Assembly (NCBI RefSeq): GCF_030817355.1
Contig: NZ_JAUSZH010000001.1
Span: 1,240,001-1,304,000, forward strand
Length of the DNA: 64,000 nucleotides
Direction: 5' to 3'
Source of the DNA: Streptomyces sp. V1I1
Lineage (GTDB): Bacteria; Actinomycetota; Actinomycetes; Streptomycetales; Streptomycetaceae
Shown here one piece after another: positions 17,932 through 29,834 of the stretch. Numbering within the stretch: position 1 is the first letter of the stretch; every line of letters starts with the position of its first letter. The position numbers were made by a program, and so were the translations under genes. The notes beneath the pieces were generated by a model, which had not been told where the DNA came from, made no database searches, and saw only the letters and a list, made by a program, of their open reading frames with translations.

Positions 17932-17960
17932 CCTGCCGCGCCTTCTGCTTCTGTGCCCGT

Positions 17961-19304
17961 TCAGCGACGCTCGTCGAGGAACGAGGTGTTGTGCTTGCCG
18001 TCCCGGAAGACCGGGTCGGCCAGTACGTCCCGCAGCAACGGGATCGTGGTGTGCACTCCGGGCCCTACGACGCGGAACTCGGCCAGCGCCCGGTCCATCC
18101 GGTCCAGGGCCTGGCCCCGCTCGGGCGCCCAGGTGATCACCTTGGCCAGCAGCGAGTCGTACTGGGAGGGCACCCGCCAGCCCGCATAGCCGTGGGTGTC
18201 GACCCGGACGAAGGGCCCGCCCGGCGGAACGAACTCGTCGAGCATGCCCGGGCACGGGGCGAAGTTACGAGCGGGATCCTCCGCGTTGACCCGGCATTCC
18301 ACCGCCGTGCCGCGCGGGATCAGCTCCTCCTGCTTGAAGCCGAGCGCCTCCCCCGCGGCGACGCGGATCTGTTCGCGTACCAGGTCGACGCCGAACACGG
18401 CTTCGGTCACCGGATGTTCCACCTGGATACGGCAGTTCATCTCCATGAAGGAGAAGCCCTCGTCGTGGACGAGGAACTCGAAGGTGCCCGCGCCGGTGTA
18501 GCCGACCGCGCGGGCGCCGCGCACCGCCGCCTTGGCCATGGCCTCGGAGAGTCCCGGGTGCAGCCCGGGCGCCGGGCTCTCCTCGATGAGCTTCTGGTGC
18601 CGGCGCTGTACGGAGCAGTCGCGTTCGCCGAGGTGCAGAACCGTGCCGTGGCCGTCCGCCAGCACCTGGACCTCGATATGGCGGGCGCTGTCGCAGAACC
18701 GCTCCAGATAGACCCGGTTGTCGCCGAAGACGGCCTGCGCGGTGGCGCGGGTCTGCCGGTAGGCCGGCAGCAGGTCGCAGGACTGGCGTACGACGGTCAT
18801 CCCGCGGCCGCCGCCGCCCGCCGCGGCCTTGATGATGAGCGGGAAGCCGATGCGGTTCGCGAGGTCGGTCGCCTCGGTCGCGCTGTCGACGGTGCCCGGG
18901 CTGCCGGGCAGGACCGGCAGCCCTGCGTCCGTCATCAGCGCCCGGGCGACGGCCTTGTCGCCGAGCTGGGACAGGACTTCGGGCCGCGGGCCGATGAAGA
19001 CCAGACCGTTGTCGGCGCAGATCTCGGCGAAGTCCGGGTCCTCGGACAGGAATCCGTAGCCGGGGTGGACCGCGTCGGCGCCGGTGCGCAGTGCGGCCTC
19101 GATCACCGCGGGCGCGGACAGATAACTCTTGCGGGGCATGCCGGGGCCGATCTGGACGGCGGTGTCGGCCGCACGCACATGGGCGCTGTCCCGGTCGGCG
19201 GTGGAGTGGACCGCCACCGTGCGGATGCCCATCTCGCGGCATGTCCTGATGACCCGCAGGGCGATCTCACCCCGGTTCGCCACCAGGACCGTGTCAAGGG
19301 CCAC
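17961..19304 (-). CDS. Acetyl-CoA carboxylase biotin carboxylase subunit
   Basis: A 447-residue AccC-type protein with VLVANRGEIALRVIRT at the start, the ATP-grasp glycine loop AAAGGGGRGM near 164, FMEMNCRIQVEHPVTE near 280 and RDCSVQRRHQKLIEE. It carboxylates biotin on the BCCP encoded directly upstream. The GTG at 19304 is chosen since it lies 2 bp after the BCCP stop with an AAGGAGGA site inside the BCCP end. Together with the next two genes it forms a pathway-dedicated acetyl-CoA carboxylase supplying malonyl-CoA to the type II PKS, as in fredericamycin-type clusters. Confidence 0.93.
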   Translation of the reverse strand: MALDTVLVANRGEIALRVIRTCREMGIRTVAVHSTADRDSAHVRAADTAVQIGPGMPRKSYLSAPAVIEAALRTGADAVHPGYGFLSEDPDFAEICADNGLVFIGPRPEVLSQLGDKAVARALMTDAGLPVLPGSPGTVDSATEATDLANRIGFPLIIKAAAGGGGRGMTVVRQSCDLLPAYRQTRATAQAVFGDNRVYLERFCDSARHIEVQVLADGHGTVLHLGERDCSVQRRHQKLIEESPAPGLHPGLSEAMAKAAVRGARAVGYTGAGTFEFLVHDEGFSFMEMNCRIQVEHPVTEAVFGVDLVREQIRVAAGEALGFKQEELIPRGTAVECRVNAEDPARNFAPCPGMLDEFVPPGGPFVRVDTHGYAGWRVPSQYDSLLAKVITWAPERGQALDRMDRALAEFRVVGPGVHTTIPLLRDVLADPVFRDGKHNTSFLDERR

Positions 19305-19306
19305 GG

Positions 19307-19831
19307 TCAGTCCTCCTTGTCCGTGCCGGGGAAATCGGTGGGGTCGAGGAGAACCAGGGGCTGTCCGTACTCGACCGGCTCCCCGTCCTGGATCAGCACC
19401 TCGACCACGCGCCCAGGCCGGGTGGCCTCGAGCGGGTTCATCAGCTTCATCGCCTCGATGATGCCGAGCTGCTGTCCGACCTCGACATGGTCGCCGACCC
19501 GGACGAAGGGCGGTGCTCCCGGTGACGGCGCCGCATAGAACGTGCCGACAAGCGGCGCGCATTCGCGGAAGCCGTCGAGCGCCTCCTCCTCGCGGGGCGG
19601 TGCCGCGGGGGCACCGGGACCGGGAGGCGGCTGCCCCTCGTCCCACTCGACCTCCACGCTGGCCGCGCCCAGCGCCACCCGTACCCGGCGCGGGTGGCTC
19701 GGTCCGACCCGTACGACCTCCGCGATGCTGCGGCAGATGTCGGTGAGGGCCAGCCCACTGGTGTCGTAGTCCAGTCCGGCGAGCGGGTCGCCGGAACCGC
19801 TGCGCACGCTGTCCTTGGTGACTTCGGTCAT
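19307..19831 (-). CDS. Biotin carboxyl carrier protein of acetyl-CoA carboxylase
   Basis: A 174-residue AccB. The C-terminal 80 residues form the biotinyl domain with [12 protein letters not shown]; Lys129 is the biotinylation site. A Pro/Ala/Glu-rich linker (around 70-85) separates it from a roughly 65-residue N-terminal part. It overlaps the carboxyltransferase gene by 4 bp and is followed after 2 bp by the biotin carboxylase, so all three are coupled. Confidence 0.93.
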   Translation of the reverse strand: MTEVTKDSVRSGSGDPLAGLDYDTSGLALTDICRSIAEVVRVGPSHPRRVRVALGAASVEVEWDEGQPPPGPGAPAAPPREEEALDGFRECAPLVGTFYAAPSPGAPPFVRVGDHVEVGQQLGIIEAMKLMNPLEATRPGRVVEVLIQDGEPVEYGQPLVLLDPTDFPGTDKED

Positions 19832-21564
19832 CGGTCTCTCTCCGTAGTACCTGCCGTTGCGGTTGCGCCTGTTGACGTCTGCAGATGCGCGCCGTCCGCC
19901 AGCCCGAAGGCGCGGAAGCGGGCGCGGCGCGCTGCGCTGGAGCCGGTCGTGCCGCGCAGTTCGCGCAGCGCCACGACGACTGCGCGGCGTACCGCGTCGC
20001 TCATCACCGTGGTGTCGGTGTGGCCGCCGCCCTCCGGCTCGGGAATGACTCCGTCGACCACGCCGAGGCGCAGCAACGAGGCTGCGTCCAGGCCGAGTTC
20101 GTCGGCTGCCACCGCGGCTTCGGCCGCGTTCTTCCAGAGGATCGCCGCGCATCCCTCCGGGCTGATCACCGAGTAGGTCGCGTTGGCGCACACCAGCACC
20201 CGGTCGGCCACCCCGAGGGCGAGCGCGCCTCCGCTGCCGCCCTCGCCGGTCACCACGGCCACCACCGGGACGGTCAGCGAACCCATCAGCCGCAGGTTCT
20301 CCGCGATGGCGTTGGACTGGCCGCTCTCCTCGGCGGTGAGCCCGGGGTAGGCGCCCGGGGTGTCGATGAGGGTGACCACGGGCATGCCCAGCTTGGCCGC
20401 GAGCCGCATCAGCCGGGCGGCCTTTCGGTAGCCGGCGGGCGAGGGCATGCCGAAGTTGCGGCCGACGAGTTCGGCGGTGGTGTGGCCCTTCTGGTGGCCG
20501 ATGACCATCACCGGGAGGCCGTCGAGGCGGCCGATTCCGCCGACGATGGCCGGGCACTCCTCGCCGGCGCGGTCGCCGTGCAGTTCGACGAAGCCGTCCA
20601 GCCAGTAGCCGATGTGCTCGAGCGCCGTGGGCCGGCCGGCCTCGCGGGCGAGCTGTACGCATTCCCAGGCGGGCAGTTGATCGAGGAGCTGGCTGTCCCG
20701 GACCACCGGGTCGTCCTCACCCTCGCCCCAGCTCGGGCCGGGGATCTCGGTGGCCGCAAGGAGACGGCTGAGGCGGCCGCGGAGCTCGGTGCGCTGCCAG
20801 ACGTCGTCCACCAGGCCGTGTTCCAGGAGGAATTCGGCGGTCTGGAAGCCCGGCGGGAGCTTCTGCCGGATGGTCTGCTCGATCACCCGCGGCCCGGCGA
20901 AGCCCATCCGCGCCCCGGGCTCGGCGACGACCACGTCGGAGAGTGTCGCGAAGGAGGCGGCGACTCCGCCGTAGGTGGGGTCGGTGACCAGGGTGACGGT
21001 GAGCAGCCCCGCCTCGTCGAGTTCCGCGAGCGCGTTGCTGGTCTTGGCCATCTGCATCAGCGACAGTGCGCCCTCCTGCATCCGCGCCCCGCCGGAGGCG
21101 GTGACGATGAGCAGGGGCGTACGGTCCTTCAGCGCGGTCTCGGCCGCGGTGGTGATCGCCTCTCCGGCGGCGACGCCGAGGCTGCCGCCGAAGAACCGGA
21201 AGTCCATGACGGCGGCCACGAGCGGCCGCCCCTCGATACGGCCGCGAACCACAAGGACCGAGTCCTGCTGACCGGTCTTGCGGCGAGCCTGGTCGAGTCG
21301 TTCTCCGTAGGGCCGCTGGTCCACGAAGTCCAGCGGGTTGGTGAGGGTCTTGGGCACGGCGACGGGCTGCGCCCTGCCCCCGTCGAAGAGCTGGCTGATC
21401 CGGCTGGGGGCGTCGAGGCGGGCATGGGCGCCGCACTCGGGGCAGACCTGCAACAGGCGTATATATCGTTTTCCGTAGACCAGGGAGCGGCACTGGGAAC
21501 AGGTCACCCAGGCCGCCGGCTCGCTCTCCGCGGCGGTCCTGGCCGGTCGTGCGGTGGTGGTCAT
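19828..21564 (-). CDS. Acetyl-CoA carboxylase carboxyltransferase, fused beta-alpha subunits
   Basis: A 578-residue single-chain carboxyltransferase. The N-terminus has a zinc ribbon (TCSQC at about 22-26 and VCPECGAH at about 41-48) and an AccD domain to about residue 285; the AccA domain follows (from about [20 protein letters not shown], ending near 560) with GGIGRLDG and [17 protein letters not shown]. Fused AccDA chains are common in type II PKS clusters and match a dedicated malonyl-CoA supply. The ATG at 21564 gives the full zinc domain. Confidence 0.93.
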   Translation of the reverse strand: MTTTARPARTAAESEPAAWVTCSQCRSLVYGKRYIRLLQVCPECGAHARLDAPSRISQLFDGGRAQPVAVPKTLTNPLDFVDQRPYGERLDQARRKTGQQDSVLVVRGRIEGRPLVAAVMDFRFFGGSLGVAAGEAITTAAETALKDRTPLLIVTASGGARMQEGALSLMQMAKTSNALAELDEAGLLTVTLVTDPTYGGVAASFATLSDVVVAEPGARMGFAGPRVIEQTIRQKLPPGFQTAEFLLEHGLVDDVWQRTELRGRLSRLLAATEIPGPSWGEGEDDPVVRDSQLLDQLPAWECVQLAREAGRPTALEHIGYWLDGFVELHGDRAGEECPAIVGGIGRLDGLPVMVIGHQKGHTTAELVGRNFGMPSPAGYRKAARLMRLAAKLGMPVVTLIDTPGAYPGLTAEESGQSNAIAENLRLMGSLTVPVVAVVTGEGGSGGALALGVADRVLVCANATYSVISPEGCAAILWKNAAEAAVAADELGLDAASLLRLGVVDGVIPEPEGGGHTDTTVMSDAVRRAVVVALRELRGTTGSSAARRARFRAFGLADGAHLQTSTGATATAGTTERDR

Positions 21565-21577
21565 CGGAACTTGCCCT

Positions 21578-21889
21578 TCAGTAGGACGCGTCGACCTCGT
21601 AGATGCCGAACGGCACGGCGAGCCGGGTGTCGCGGTAGGGACGCAGGGGTGCGGTGTCCTCCCGGTGCTCGGCGCCCTGCTCCCAGCGCCGGAATGCGGC
21701 CAGATCCGCCCAGCGGCTCACGACGATGAGGGCGGTGGGGTCCGCGGGAGAGCGCAGCAGCTCGTTGCCGAGCATCCCGGGGACCTCCGCCAGCCGCTTG
21801 CTGACCAGGTGGTACGCCTCGCGCACCGCCTGGAGCTGCTCCTCGTCGTGGGCCACCTGGTAGACCAGCACCCTCACTTCACCGGGCAT
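21578..21889 (-). CDS. Antibiotic biosynthesis monooxygenase (ABM) domain protein
   Basis: A 103-residue ferredoxin-like alpha/beta-barrel protein; the ABM pattern is seen in [13 protein letters not shown], the helix with [21 protein letters not shown], and [19 protein letters not shown] proteins in type II PKS clusters (ActVA-Orf6, TcmH type) oxygenate anthrone-like intermediates to quinones without cofactor. It overlaps the preceding ABM gene by 11 bp. Confidence 0.85.
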   Translation of the reverse strand: MPGEVRVLVYQVAHDEEQLQAVREAYHLVSKRLAEVPGMLGNELLRSPADPTALIVVSRWADLAAFRRWEQGAEHREDTAPLRPYRDTRLAVPFGIYEVDASY

Positions 21890-22208
21890 CAGCGGACGCC
21901 TTGCCCTCGATGTGCGTGACGACGCGCATGGTGTGGAACTCGCCGCCGCGGCGGTAGGGGTGGAGTTTGGCGCGGTGTTCCAGATGGGCCGGGCTCTCCT
22001 CGAAAGCCCGGAAGCGCGGCTCGTCCACCCAGTCACTGATGATGTAGTAGCTGCTCTGCGCGTCGGTGGCCTTGGACAGCCACTGGCCGAGGTTGGCGGG
22101 GTGGCCGGTCACCGCGTCGGTGCCCGCCAGCCACTCCTTCTCGAACTCCTCCTCGAGACCGGGCTCGATGTCCATGCGGAGCAGCACCCGGAAGACGGTG
22201 GAGGCCAT
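21879..22208 (-). CDS. Antibiotic biosynthesis monooxygenase (ABM) domain protein
   Basis: A 109-residue ABM-fold protein, with FRVLLRMDIEPGLEEEFEKEW at the first strand-helix, an inner strand YYIISDWVDEPRFRAFEES and a His/Arg-rich end. It forms a pair with the ABM gene downstream; such pairs are frequent in pentangular polyphenol clusters. It overlaps the SDR stop by one base (TGATG). Confidence 0.85.
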   Translation of the reverse strand: MASTVFRVLLRMDIEPGLEEEFEKEWLAGTDAVTGHPANLGQWLSKATDAQSSYYIISDWVDEPRFRAFEESPAHLEHRAKLHPYRRGGEFHTMRVVTHIEGKASADAR

Positions 22209-22960
22209 CAGGAGATACCTCCGTCCACACTGATCGTCGCGCCGGTGACATAGCGGGCCAGATCGCTGGTGAGCCACAGGACCGCGCCGGCGACCTCGTC
22301 CGGGGTGCCGAGCCGGCCGAGCGCGGTCTTCGCGCTGTACCGCTCGATCATGAGCTTCTGCTGGTCCTCGGGGAGCGCGTACAGGTTCTCCGTCTCCACC
22401 ACACCGAGCGCGACGATGTTGAACCGGATGCCCCGGCCGCCGAACTCCTTGGCCAGGGACCGGTTGAAGCCGGCCAGTGCCGCCTTGGTCGCGGTGTAGT
22501 GGGAGCGCAGCGGTATGCCGGCGTCGACGGCCTTCGACCCGATGCCGATCACCGAGGAGCCGGCGCGGAGCAGCGGCAGGGTGCCCTGGATGATCAGGTG
22601 GGAGCCGGTGAGGTTGGTGTCGACGATGCGCCGCCACTCCTCCAGGGGCAGGTCCTCGTAGGGGATGTGGCTGATGGCGCCCGCGTTGTTGACGACCAGG
22701 TCGAGATGTCCGTAGTGGCTACGGGCGTGCTCCACCAGGGTGGTGACGTCCGCGGGGTCGGCGACGTCGGCCCGCACGACATGGTGCGCGCCGCCGGTCT
22801 CCTTGAGCTCGTTCTCCAGCGAGGTCACGGCTTCGCTCTCCTGCCGGTAGCAGGTGAGTACATCGACGCCGGCCTGTGCCAGTGCCCGTACGATGCCCCG
22901 GCCCACCCCGCGGGTGCCGCCGGTGACCAGGGCTTTCTTGCCCCTGAGACCGAGATCCAT
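22208..22960 (-). CDS. SDR ketoreductase
   Basis: A 250-residue SDR with TGGTRGVG near residue 14, [15 protein letters not shown] as the Ser position, YTATK as the Tyr-Lys pair, and SVDGGIS at the end. Start at the ATG preceded by GAGGAAACC. It resembles the SDR at 29834-30589, suggesting two related reductions on the nascent or cyclised chain. Confidence 0.9.
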   Translation of the reverse strand: MDLGLRGKKALVTGGTRGVGRGIVRALAQAGVDVLTCYRQESEAVTSLENELKETGGAHHVVRADVADPADVTTLVEHARSHYGHLDLVVNNAGAISHIPYEDLPLEEWRRIVDTNLTGSHLIIQGTLPLLRAGSSVIGIGSKAVDAGIPLRSHYTATKAALAGFNRSLAKEFGGRGIRFNIVALGVVETENLYALPEDQQKLMIERYSAKTALGRLGTPDEVAGAVLWLTSDLARYVTGATISVDGGIS

Positions 22961-22995
22961 GGTTTCCTCCGTAAGCGTCACAAGCGTCACAGGCG

Positions 22996-23457
22996 TCAGA
23001 GCAGCAGGGCGAGCGCGGTGCAGTTGACGAAGAGGGCGAGCACGGTGATCACGCTGCGCCGGTGGTTCCAGGCGCCCCAGTTCCAGCGGGGGTCGTTGGC
23101 CTCGAAGTCGTCCGGCAGATTGTCCGGATCGAGGGTCTGCACCCACTTGTTGACGGGGACGTTCTTGGTGAGCGAGATCGTGACCGTGACCGCCGCCAGT
23201 ACGGCCCCGACGATGAACAGCAGGCGGGGGGCGAAGTCCGGGGCGATCACGGCCAGTACGACGTCGCCGATCAGCGTGCCGAGCAGGCACAGCGGCATCG
23301 CCGGGTCGTAGCGGGTGGCGAAGAAGGCGTGGGCGTGCACATAGCGGTCGGCCGGGAGCGCCGCGAGGAGCGGCCAGCCGCCCAGCTGGGTGCCGAACAG
23401 CACCCCGGCCGCCAGGCCGTTGAGCAGCACGACTGCCGGGACCAGGAAGGCGAGCAC
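22996..23457 (-). CDS. DUF1772 membrane protein (anthrone-oxygenase-like)
   Basis: A 153-residue protein with four hydrophobic segments (near 3-24, 53-70, 80-98 and 136-153) and the family motifs [17 protein letters not shown] and [16 protein letters not shown]1772 proteins in aromatic PKS clusters are often called anthrone oxygenases or helper proteins; the reaction of this one is not established. A second copy lies at 28993-29448. Confidence 0.85.
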   Translation of the reverse strand: MLAFLVPAVVLLNGLAAGVLFGTQLGGWPLLAALPADRYVHAHAFFATRYDPAMPLCLLGTLIGDVVLAVIAPDFAPRLLFIVGAVLAAVTVTISLTKNVPVNKWVQTLDPDNLPDDFEANDPRWNWGAWNHRRSVITVLALFVNCTALALLL

Positions 23458-23467
23458 GTTCGGCCTC

Positions 23468-25218
<1,751 letters not shown>

Positions 25219-25220
25219 CG

Positions 25221-26498
25221 TCAGCTCCTCCCGTTTCGGACCACACCCGGGCGGGCGAGCAGCATGGCGCTCTGGAAGCCGCCGAAGCCGCTGCCGACGC
25301 TGAGCACCACGTCCATCCGGTGCTCGCGAGCGGTCACCGGCACATAGTCCAGATCGCACTCGGGGTCGGAGGTGTGCAGATTGGCGGTGGGCGGCACCAC
25401 CTGGCGGTCGAGCGCCAGGGCGCAGGCGGCGACCTCGATGGAACCGATGGCGCCCAGCGAGTGGCCCACCATCGACTTGATGGAGCTGACCGGCACGTCG
25501 TAGGCGTGCTCGCCCAGCGAGCGCTTGAAGGCGGCGGTCTCGTGCCGGTCGTTCTGCTTGGTGCCCGAGCCGTGGGCGTTGATGTAATCCACGGCGGTGG
25601 GGGCGAGCCTGGCCTGGTCCAGCGCCACCTGGATCGCCTCGGCCATCTCGCGGCCGTTCGCCTTCAGGCCCGTCATGTGGAAGGCGTTGCTGCGGCTGGC
25701 GAAGCCGACGAGCTCGCCGTAGATCCGCGCGCCGCGGGCCTCGGCGGCCTCCTTCTCCTCCAGGACCAGCACGGCCGAGCCCTCGGCGAGGACGAACCCG
25801 TCGCGGTTCTGGTCGAACGGCCGCGAGGCGTGCTCGGGATCGTCGTTGCTGGGGGAGGTGGCCTTGATGGCGTCGAAACAGGCCGAGGTGATCGGGGAGA
25901 GCGGGGCGTCGGTGGCGCCCGCGAGCACGACGTCGGCCGTGCCCTCCTCGATGAGCTGGGCGCCGTGGCCGATGGAGTCCAGGCCCGAGGTGCAGCCGGT
26001 GGAGATCAGCGCGACGGGTCCTTCCGCGCCCACTTCCCACGCCACTTCGACGGCGAGGGTGCTGGGCACCATGTACCCGTACAGATGCGGCACTCCATAG
26101 GTGTGGTCCACCAGCCAGTGCTTGCCGGCGTCACTCAGCAGGACGTACTCCTCCTCGAGGCCCATGGTGCAGCCCACGGCGCTGCCGATGCTGACGCCGA
26201 TGCGCTCGGGCGGCGTGTTCGCGAAGTCGTATCCGCTGTCCTCGACCGCCTCCCGGGTGCACACCACCGCGAACTGCGCGGCCCGGTCCATCCGCCGCAC
26301 CTGGCGCGGGGCGAGACCCGCGGCCACCGGGTCGAAGTCGGCCTCGGCGGCCACCTGGGACCGGAAGGCCGACGGGTCGAAGAGCGAGATTCTGCGGGTC
26401 GCGGTGCGGCCGGCGGAGAGCAGGTCCCAGAAGGCCTCCCGGCCCACTCCGCCCGGCGCCACCACCCCGATTCCGGTGATGACGGCCTTGCGGCTCAC
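25221..26498 (-). CDS. Type II PKS ketosynthase alpha
   Basis: A 425-residue KS-alpha with the nucleophile Cys169 in [13 protein letters not shown], and the His residues in [11 protein letters not shown] and [12 protein letters not shown]. It catalyses decarboxylative condensation of malonyl units on the ACP as a heterodimer with KS-beta. The GTG start at 26498 overlaps the cupin stop by 4 bp. This gene is the best phylogenetic marker for placing region A among known type II PKS families. Confidence 0.96.
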   Translation of the reverse strand: MSRKAVITGIGVVAPGGVGREAFWDLLSAGRTATRRISLFDPSAFRSQVAAEADFDPVAAGLAPRQVRRMDRAAQFAVVCTREAVEDSGYDFANTPPERIGVSIGSAVGCTMGLEEEYVLLSDAGKHWLVDHTYGVPHLYGYMVPSTLAVEVAWEVGAEGPVALISTGCTSGLDSIGHGAQLIEEGTADVVLAGATDAPLSPITSACFDAIKATSPSNDDPEHASRPFDQNRDGFVLAEGSAVLVLEEKEAAEARGARIYGELVGFASRSNAFHMTGLKANGREMAEAIQVALDQARLAPTAVDYINAHGSGTKQNDRHETAAFKRSLGEHAYDVPVSSIKSMVGHSLGAIGSIEVAACALALDRQVVPPTANLHTSDPECDLDYVPVTAREHRMDVVLSVGSGFGGFQSAMLLARPGVVRNGRS

Positions 26499-26929
26499 GC
26501 GGCACCGCCCACCTGCGGATTGGGCTCCTGCGGCCGCTGGACCTCCTCGATGTCCACGTGCCCGAGTTCCGGGCGCGGGGCGAGCGGGGAGAGATGGAAG
26601 GCGGCGTGTGCCGTCTCCTTCCCCGTGTTGACAAGTCGATGGCGTACTCCGATGGGCACCAGCAGCGAGTCCCCGGGGCCGAGGCTGATCGGCTGCCCGT
26701 CCAGCGTCATCTCCAGCTCCCCGGTGACGACGTGCAGGAACTCCTCGGAGTACGGGTGGTAGTGCGTGGTGATGAAGTCGCCCGGTTCCAGGCTCAGCAC
26801 TCCGCCGAAACCGGAGGTGCACCCCACGGTCTTGGGGCTGAGCGTCGTCCGGATATCGCCGCCGCGCCGAGTGTTGTGCTCGACCTCGTCGGCGTGAACC
26901 CGGACGGTCCGCGTGATCTCGGTGGTCAC
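26495..26929 (-). CDS. Cupin-fold polyketide cyclase
   Basis: A 144-residue cupin protein with the motif-1 residues [16 protein letters not shown] and motif-2 [12 protein letters not shown], so a metal site of His/Glu ligands is likely. Such TcmJ-like cupins precede KS-alpha in many pentangular clusters and assist later ring closure. GTG start at 26929, divergent from the SchA/CurD gene across a 180-bp promoter region. Confidence 0.88.
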   Translation of the reverse strand: MTTEITRTVRVHADEVEHNTRRGGDIRTTLSPKTVGCTSGFGGVLSLEPGDFITTHYHPYSEEFLHVVTGELEMTLDGQPISLGPGDSLLVPIGVRHRLVNTGKETAHAAFHLSPLAPRPELGHVDIEEVQRPQEPNPQVGGAA

Positions 26930-27109
26930 TGCCCGCCTCCTCAACAGCCTGTTCTCCAGCGACAGCACGCTCGCAGTCGTACCTACAGGGCGGCTCGAAC
27001 TCGCGTTGACGGGAAACGGCCGAGAATCGGTGTACTCGCGCTCAAGTACCCGGCGAGTGGGATGCGGCGTCCTGGCGAGGCAAGACTTCGTCCGCCGGAA
27101 GGAGCTGGC

Positions 27110-27496
27110 ATGCCGTTCGCCGCGATCACGTACGACATCAAGGCCGGATACGAGAAGGAGATCACCGAGATCTTCGGCAACTTCCGCCGGGTGGGCTCCC
27201 CCGTCGTCAAGGGCGAGGGAGGCGGGGAGACGGCGCGCATTCTGGCCACCGCCGTCTTCATCCGCGACGACACCATGGTGCGGGTCATCGAGTACGAGGG
27301 CGATCTGGACGCCATCGCCCGGCACATGGCCACCCAGCCCGGCGTCCGGGAGGTCGAGGAGAAGCTCGCCCCCTATCTGACCAGGCCCCGGGACACCGGC
27401 ACGGTCGAGGGCTTCGTGGCCACCTTCAAGCGGTCCCTGCTCACGTGCATGGCGCAGATGTCCGTACGCGACGCGGCTGCGCCGTCAGCGAACTGA
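27110..27496 (+). CDS. SchA/CurD-like polyketide cyclase-family protein
   Basis: A 128-residue protein matching the SchA/CurD family: PFAAITYDIKAGYEKEI at the start, TAVFIRDDTMVRVIEYEGDL in the middle and HMATQPGVREVEEKL. ATG 27110 is preceded by GGAAGGAG. These proteins occur in spore-pigment and pentangular polyketide clusters; a cyclase or monooxygenase role is assumed. Close relative of the protein at 29454-29834. Confidence 0.88.
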   Translation: MPFAAITYDIKAGYEKEITEIFGNFRRVGSPVVKGEGGGETARILATAVFIRDDTMVRVIEYEGDLDAIARHMATQPGVREVEEKLAPYLTRPRDTGTVEGFVATFKRSLLTCMAQMSVRDAAAPSAN

Positions 27497-27506
27497 GGGA
27501 GAATTC

Positions 27507-28934
27507 GTGCTCAACCGCAGGCAGTTACTCAGAGGAGGCGCGGCAGCGGGGCTGCTGGTCGCCGCACCCGCCGGGCTGATCGTGGGCGGGCGGCCCGGCA
27601 GGGCCGTGGCGGCCACCGCGCCGTTCACGGTGCCGCTGGCGGTGCCGAAGCCGCTGCGGCCGACGCGGCTGGCCGGCCACGATCTGTACCGGCTGGCGAC
27701 GCGGGAAGCGGATGTGACGATCCTGCCGGGCACCCGCACCAGGATCCGCGGCTTCGGCGGTGCGCTCGCCCCGCTGATCGTGGCCCGCCGGGACCGTCCC
27801 GTCGTGGTCGAGCTGAGCAATGAGCTGGCCGACCCGTTCGCGCTGCATCTGCACGGCGGACATGTGCCGGTGCGCTCGGACGGCCACCCCAAGGACCAGA
27901 TCGGCCCGGGCGGCCGGCGCAGCTACTACTACCCCAACACCCAGCGGGCCTCGACGCTGTGGCTGCACGACCACACCCACCACGCGCACGCGGAGAACAT
28001 CTACCGCGGTCTCGCGGCGACGTATCTGCTCACCGACACCTTCGAGGAGCGACTGCCGCTGCCCAAGGGCCAGTACGACGTGGTGCTGCAGCTGCGTGAC
28101 GCGAAGTTCGACGACAACGGCGCCTTCGTCTACGACATGCACAAGCCGGAGGACCGGCCGACGATCCTCGTCAACGGCCGCCCCAAGCCGTACTTCGAGG
28201 TGGCGGCCCGCAAATACCGGCTGCGGCTGGTGAACACCGCCAATGAGCGGGGCTTCTTCCTGCGGCTCAACGACGGCACGCAGGCAGGCGCGGAGCTGGT
28301 GCAGATCGCGACCGACGGAGGCCTGCTGCCGGCGCCCGCGCCCGCCGGGGCACTGGGCCTGTGGCCGGGCGAGCGGAACGAGATCGTCGTCGACTTCTCC
28401 CGCTACCCGGTGGGGACCAAGCTGGTGCTGGAGAATCTGGCCGCCTTCGAGGGCGAGACCCCGGAGGTCATGCGGTTCGACGTGGTGCGCACGGCCTCGG
28501 ACCCGAGCTCGGTGCCGGCCGCGCTGCGTCCCGTGCCGGACCTCGGCACGGCCAAGGTGCGGCGGGAGTTCCACCTCGCCTTCGACCCGGCGAGCGGCGA
28601 ACACCTCATCAACGGCAAGCCGTTCGACATCAACCGCATCGACATCCGTCCCCGGCTGGACGTCACCGAGGTGTGGACGATCCGCAACTCCGACACCCTC
28701 GGCATTCCGCACTCGATCCACCCGCACCTGGAGCAGTTCCGGGTGCTGAGCCGCGACGGCCACGCACCGGGGCCCGAGGAGGCGGGGCTGAAGGACACGA
28801 TCACTGTGATGGCCGGCCAGTCCGCGGAGATCATGCTGCGGTTCACCGACTACACCGGCCCGTACATGTACCACTGCCACATGCTCGGCCACCAGATGAT
28901 GGGCATGATGGGCCAGATGGAGATCGTGAAGTAA
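27507..28934 (+). CDS. Tat-exported multicopper oxidase
   Basis: A 475-residue multicopper oxidase with a twin-arginine signal (NRRQLLRGGAAAGLLVAAPAG). Copper motifs: FALHLHGGHVPV, LWLHDHTHHAH, IPHSIHPHLEQF and MYHCHMLGHQMMGMMG (Cys for type 1 Cu, Met axial). It is the CotA/bilirubin-oxidase kind of three-domain enzyme. Codon 7 is TTA, so translation should depend on bldA. The GTG start is 10 bp after the SchA/CurD stop. Likely role: oxidative coupling or quinone formation on the exported polyphenol. Confidence 0.9.
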   Translation: MLNRRQLLRGGAAAGLLVAAPAGLIVGGRPGRAVAATAPFTVPLAVPKPLRPTRLAGHDLYRLATREADVTILPGTRTRIRGFGGALAPLIVARRDRPVVVELSNELADPFALHLHGGHVPVRSDGHPKDQIGPGGRRSYYYPNTQRASTLWLHDHTHHAHAENIYRGLAATYLLTDTFEERLPLPKGQYDVVLQLRDAKFDDNGAFVYDMHKPEDRPTILVNGRPKPYFEVAARKYRLRLVNTANERGFFLRLNDGTQAGAELVQIATDGGLLPAPAPAGALGLWPGERNEIVVDFSRYPVGTKLVLENLAAFEGETPEVMRFDVVRTASDPSSVPAALRPVPDLGTAKVRREFHLAFDPASGEHLINGKPFDINRIDIRPRLDVTEVWTIRNSDTLGIPHSIHPHLEQFRVLSRDGHAPGPEEAGLKDTITVMAGQSAEIMLRFTDYTGPYMYHCHMLGHQMMGMMGQMEIVK

Positions 28935-28939
28935 GGAAG

Positions 28940-28986
28940 AAGGCCCTGTACGGAAGCCCCCGGTGGGGGCTTCCGTACAGGGCCTT
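28940..28986. terminator. Strong bidirectional terminator
   Basis: A perfect 22-bp inverted repeat (28940-28961 with 28965-28986) around a GGT loop, one of the strongest hairpins in the window. It lies between the convergent multicopper oxidase and DUF1772 genes. Confidence 0.85.
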
Positions 28987-28992
28987 GTGGTG

Positions 28993-29448
28993 TCAGAGGG
29001 CGGTGACCGCCGCGGCGTTGAGCGCCAGCGCCAGCACCGCCAGCAGGGTACGCAGCAGGTGCCAGCGCCGCCACAGGGGCCGCGGGTCCTCCCAGTCGGC
29101 GGGCAGCTCGTCGGGGTTCTCGACGGACTTGACCCGGCGGTTGATCGGCACATTGCACAGATGGGACACGGCGGACACACCCAGCAGCAGCACCGCGGCG
29201 ACGCCGAACAGCGCCCGGGCCGCGCCGTCGTCCGCGGTCACGGCTAGGACCGCGGCGAGCAGCGTGGAGGTGAGGACGACGACCGGCATGGTCGGGTCCC
29301 AGTTACGGCCCAGCAGTTTGTGCGCGTACACGTAGGTGCCCGTCTCCATGGCGAAGAGCGCGGGAAGCACGCTCAGCGCGACGGCGAAGAGCACCCCCGC
29401 GGTGACACCGCTGCCGAGGAGAACCGCTATCCCCAGCACCTCGGTCAT
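28993..29448 (-). CDS. DUF1772 membrane protein (anthrone-oxygenase-like), second copy
   Basis: A 151-residue protein with four hydrophobic segments and the same signatures as the copy at 22996-23457: GSGVTAGVLF, NVPINRR and a WEDPRPLWRRWHLLR stretch. It ends the minus-strand operon that begins at 31181, following an SDR and a SchA/CurD gene, so the gene set partly mirrors that at 21.9-23.5 kb. Confidence 0.85.
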   Translation of the reverse strand: MTEVLGIAVLLGSGVTAGVLFAVALSVLPALFAMETGTYVYAHKLLGRNWDPTMPVVVLTSTLLAAVLAVTADDGAARALFGVAAVLLLGVSAVSHLCNVPINRRVKSVENPDELPADWEDPRPLWRRWHLLRTLLAVLALALNAAAVTAL

Positions 29449-29453
29449 GGCGC

Positions 29454-29834
29454 TCAGGCCTGTGCCGGGTGGGAGTCGACGGTGAGCTGGGCGATGGACC
29501 GCATCGTGGCGTTTCGGAAGTACGCCGCGAAGCCGGCCGGCGAGGAGGTGTCCCGCTCCTCGGCCAGATACGGCTGGAGCTTCTCCTCCAGGATGTGCAC
29601 GCCCTTCTGCGTGGCCATGTGCCGGCCGACGGCGGCGAAGTCGCCCTCGTAGTGGATGACGCGCACCATCACGTCGTCCTTGATGAACACCCCGGTGCCA
29701 AGCAGGCGACCGGCGGCCGAGCCGTCCTCGCCCTTGAAGTCGGGGGTGTCAACCCGGGTGAACTTGGCGAATATCGCCGCGATCTCGTCCTCGTGGCCGG
29801 GCTTGACCCGGTAGGTGATCGCTGCGTACGGCAT
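29454..29834 (-). CDS. SchA/CurD-like polyketide cyclase-family protein, second copy
   Basis: A 126-residue SchA/CurD protein: PYAAITYRVKPGHEDEI, TGVFIKDDVMVRVIHYEGDF and HMATQKGVHILEEKL. Clearly a paralogue of 27110-27496. It overlaps the SDR stop by one base, so it is coupled to the reductase. Confidence 0.88.
   Translation of the reverse strand: MPYAAITYRVKPGHEDEIAAIFAKFTRVDTPDFKGEDGSAAGRLLGTGVFIKDDVMVRVIHYEGDFAAVGRHMATQKGVHILEEKLQPYLAEERDTSSPAGFAAYFRNATMRSIAQLTVDSHPAQA

Noticed and set aside
17991..19538. 515-codon plus-strand open frame opposite the biotin carboxylase
   Set aside because: Shadow of a clear AccC gene; no family features.
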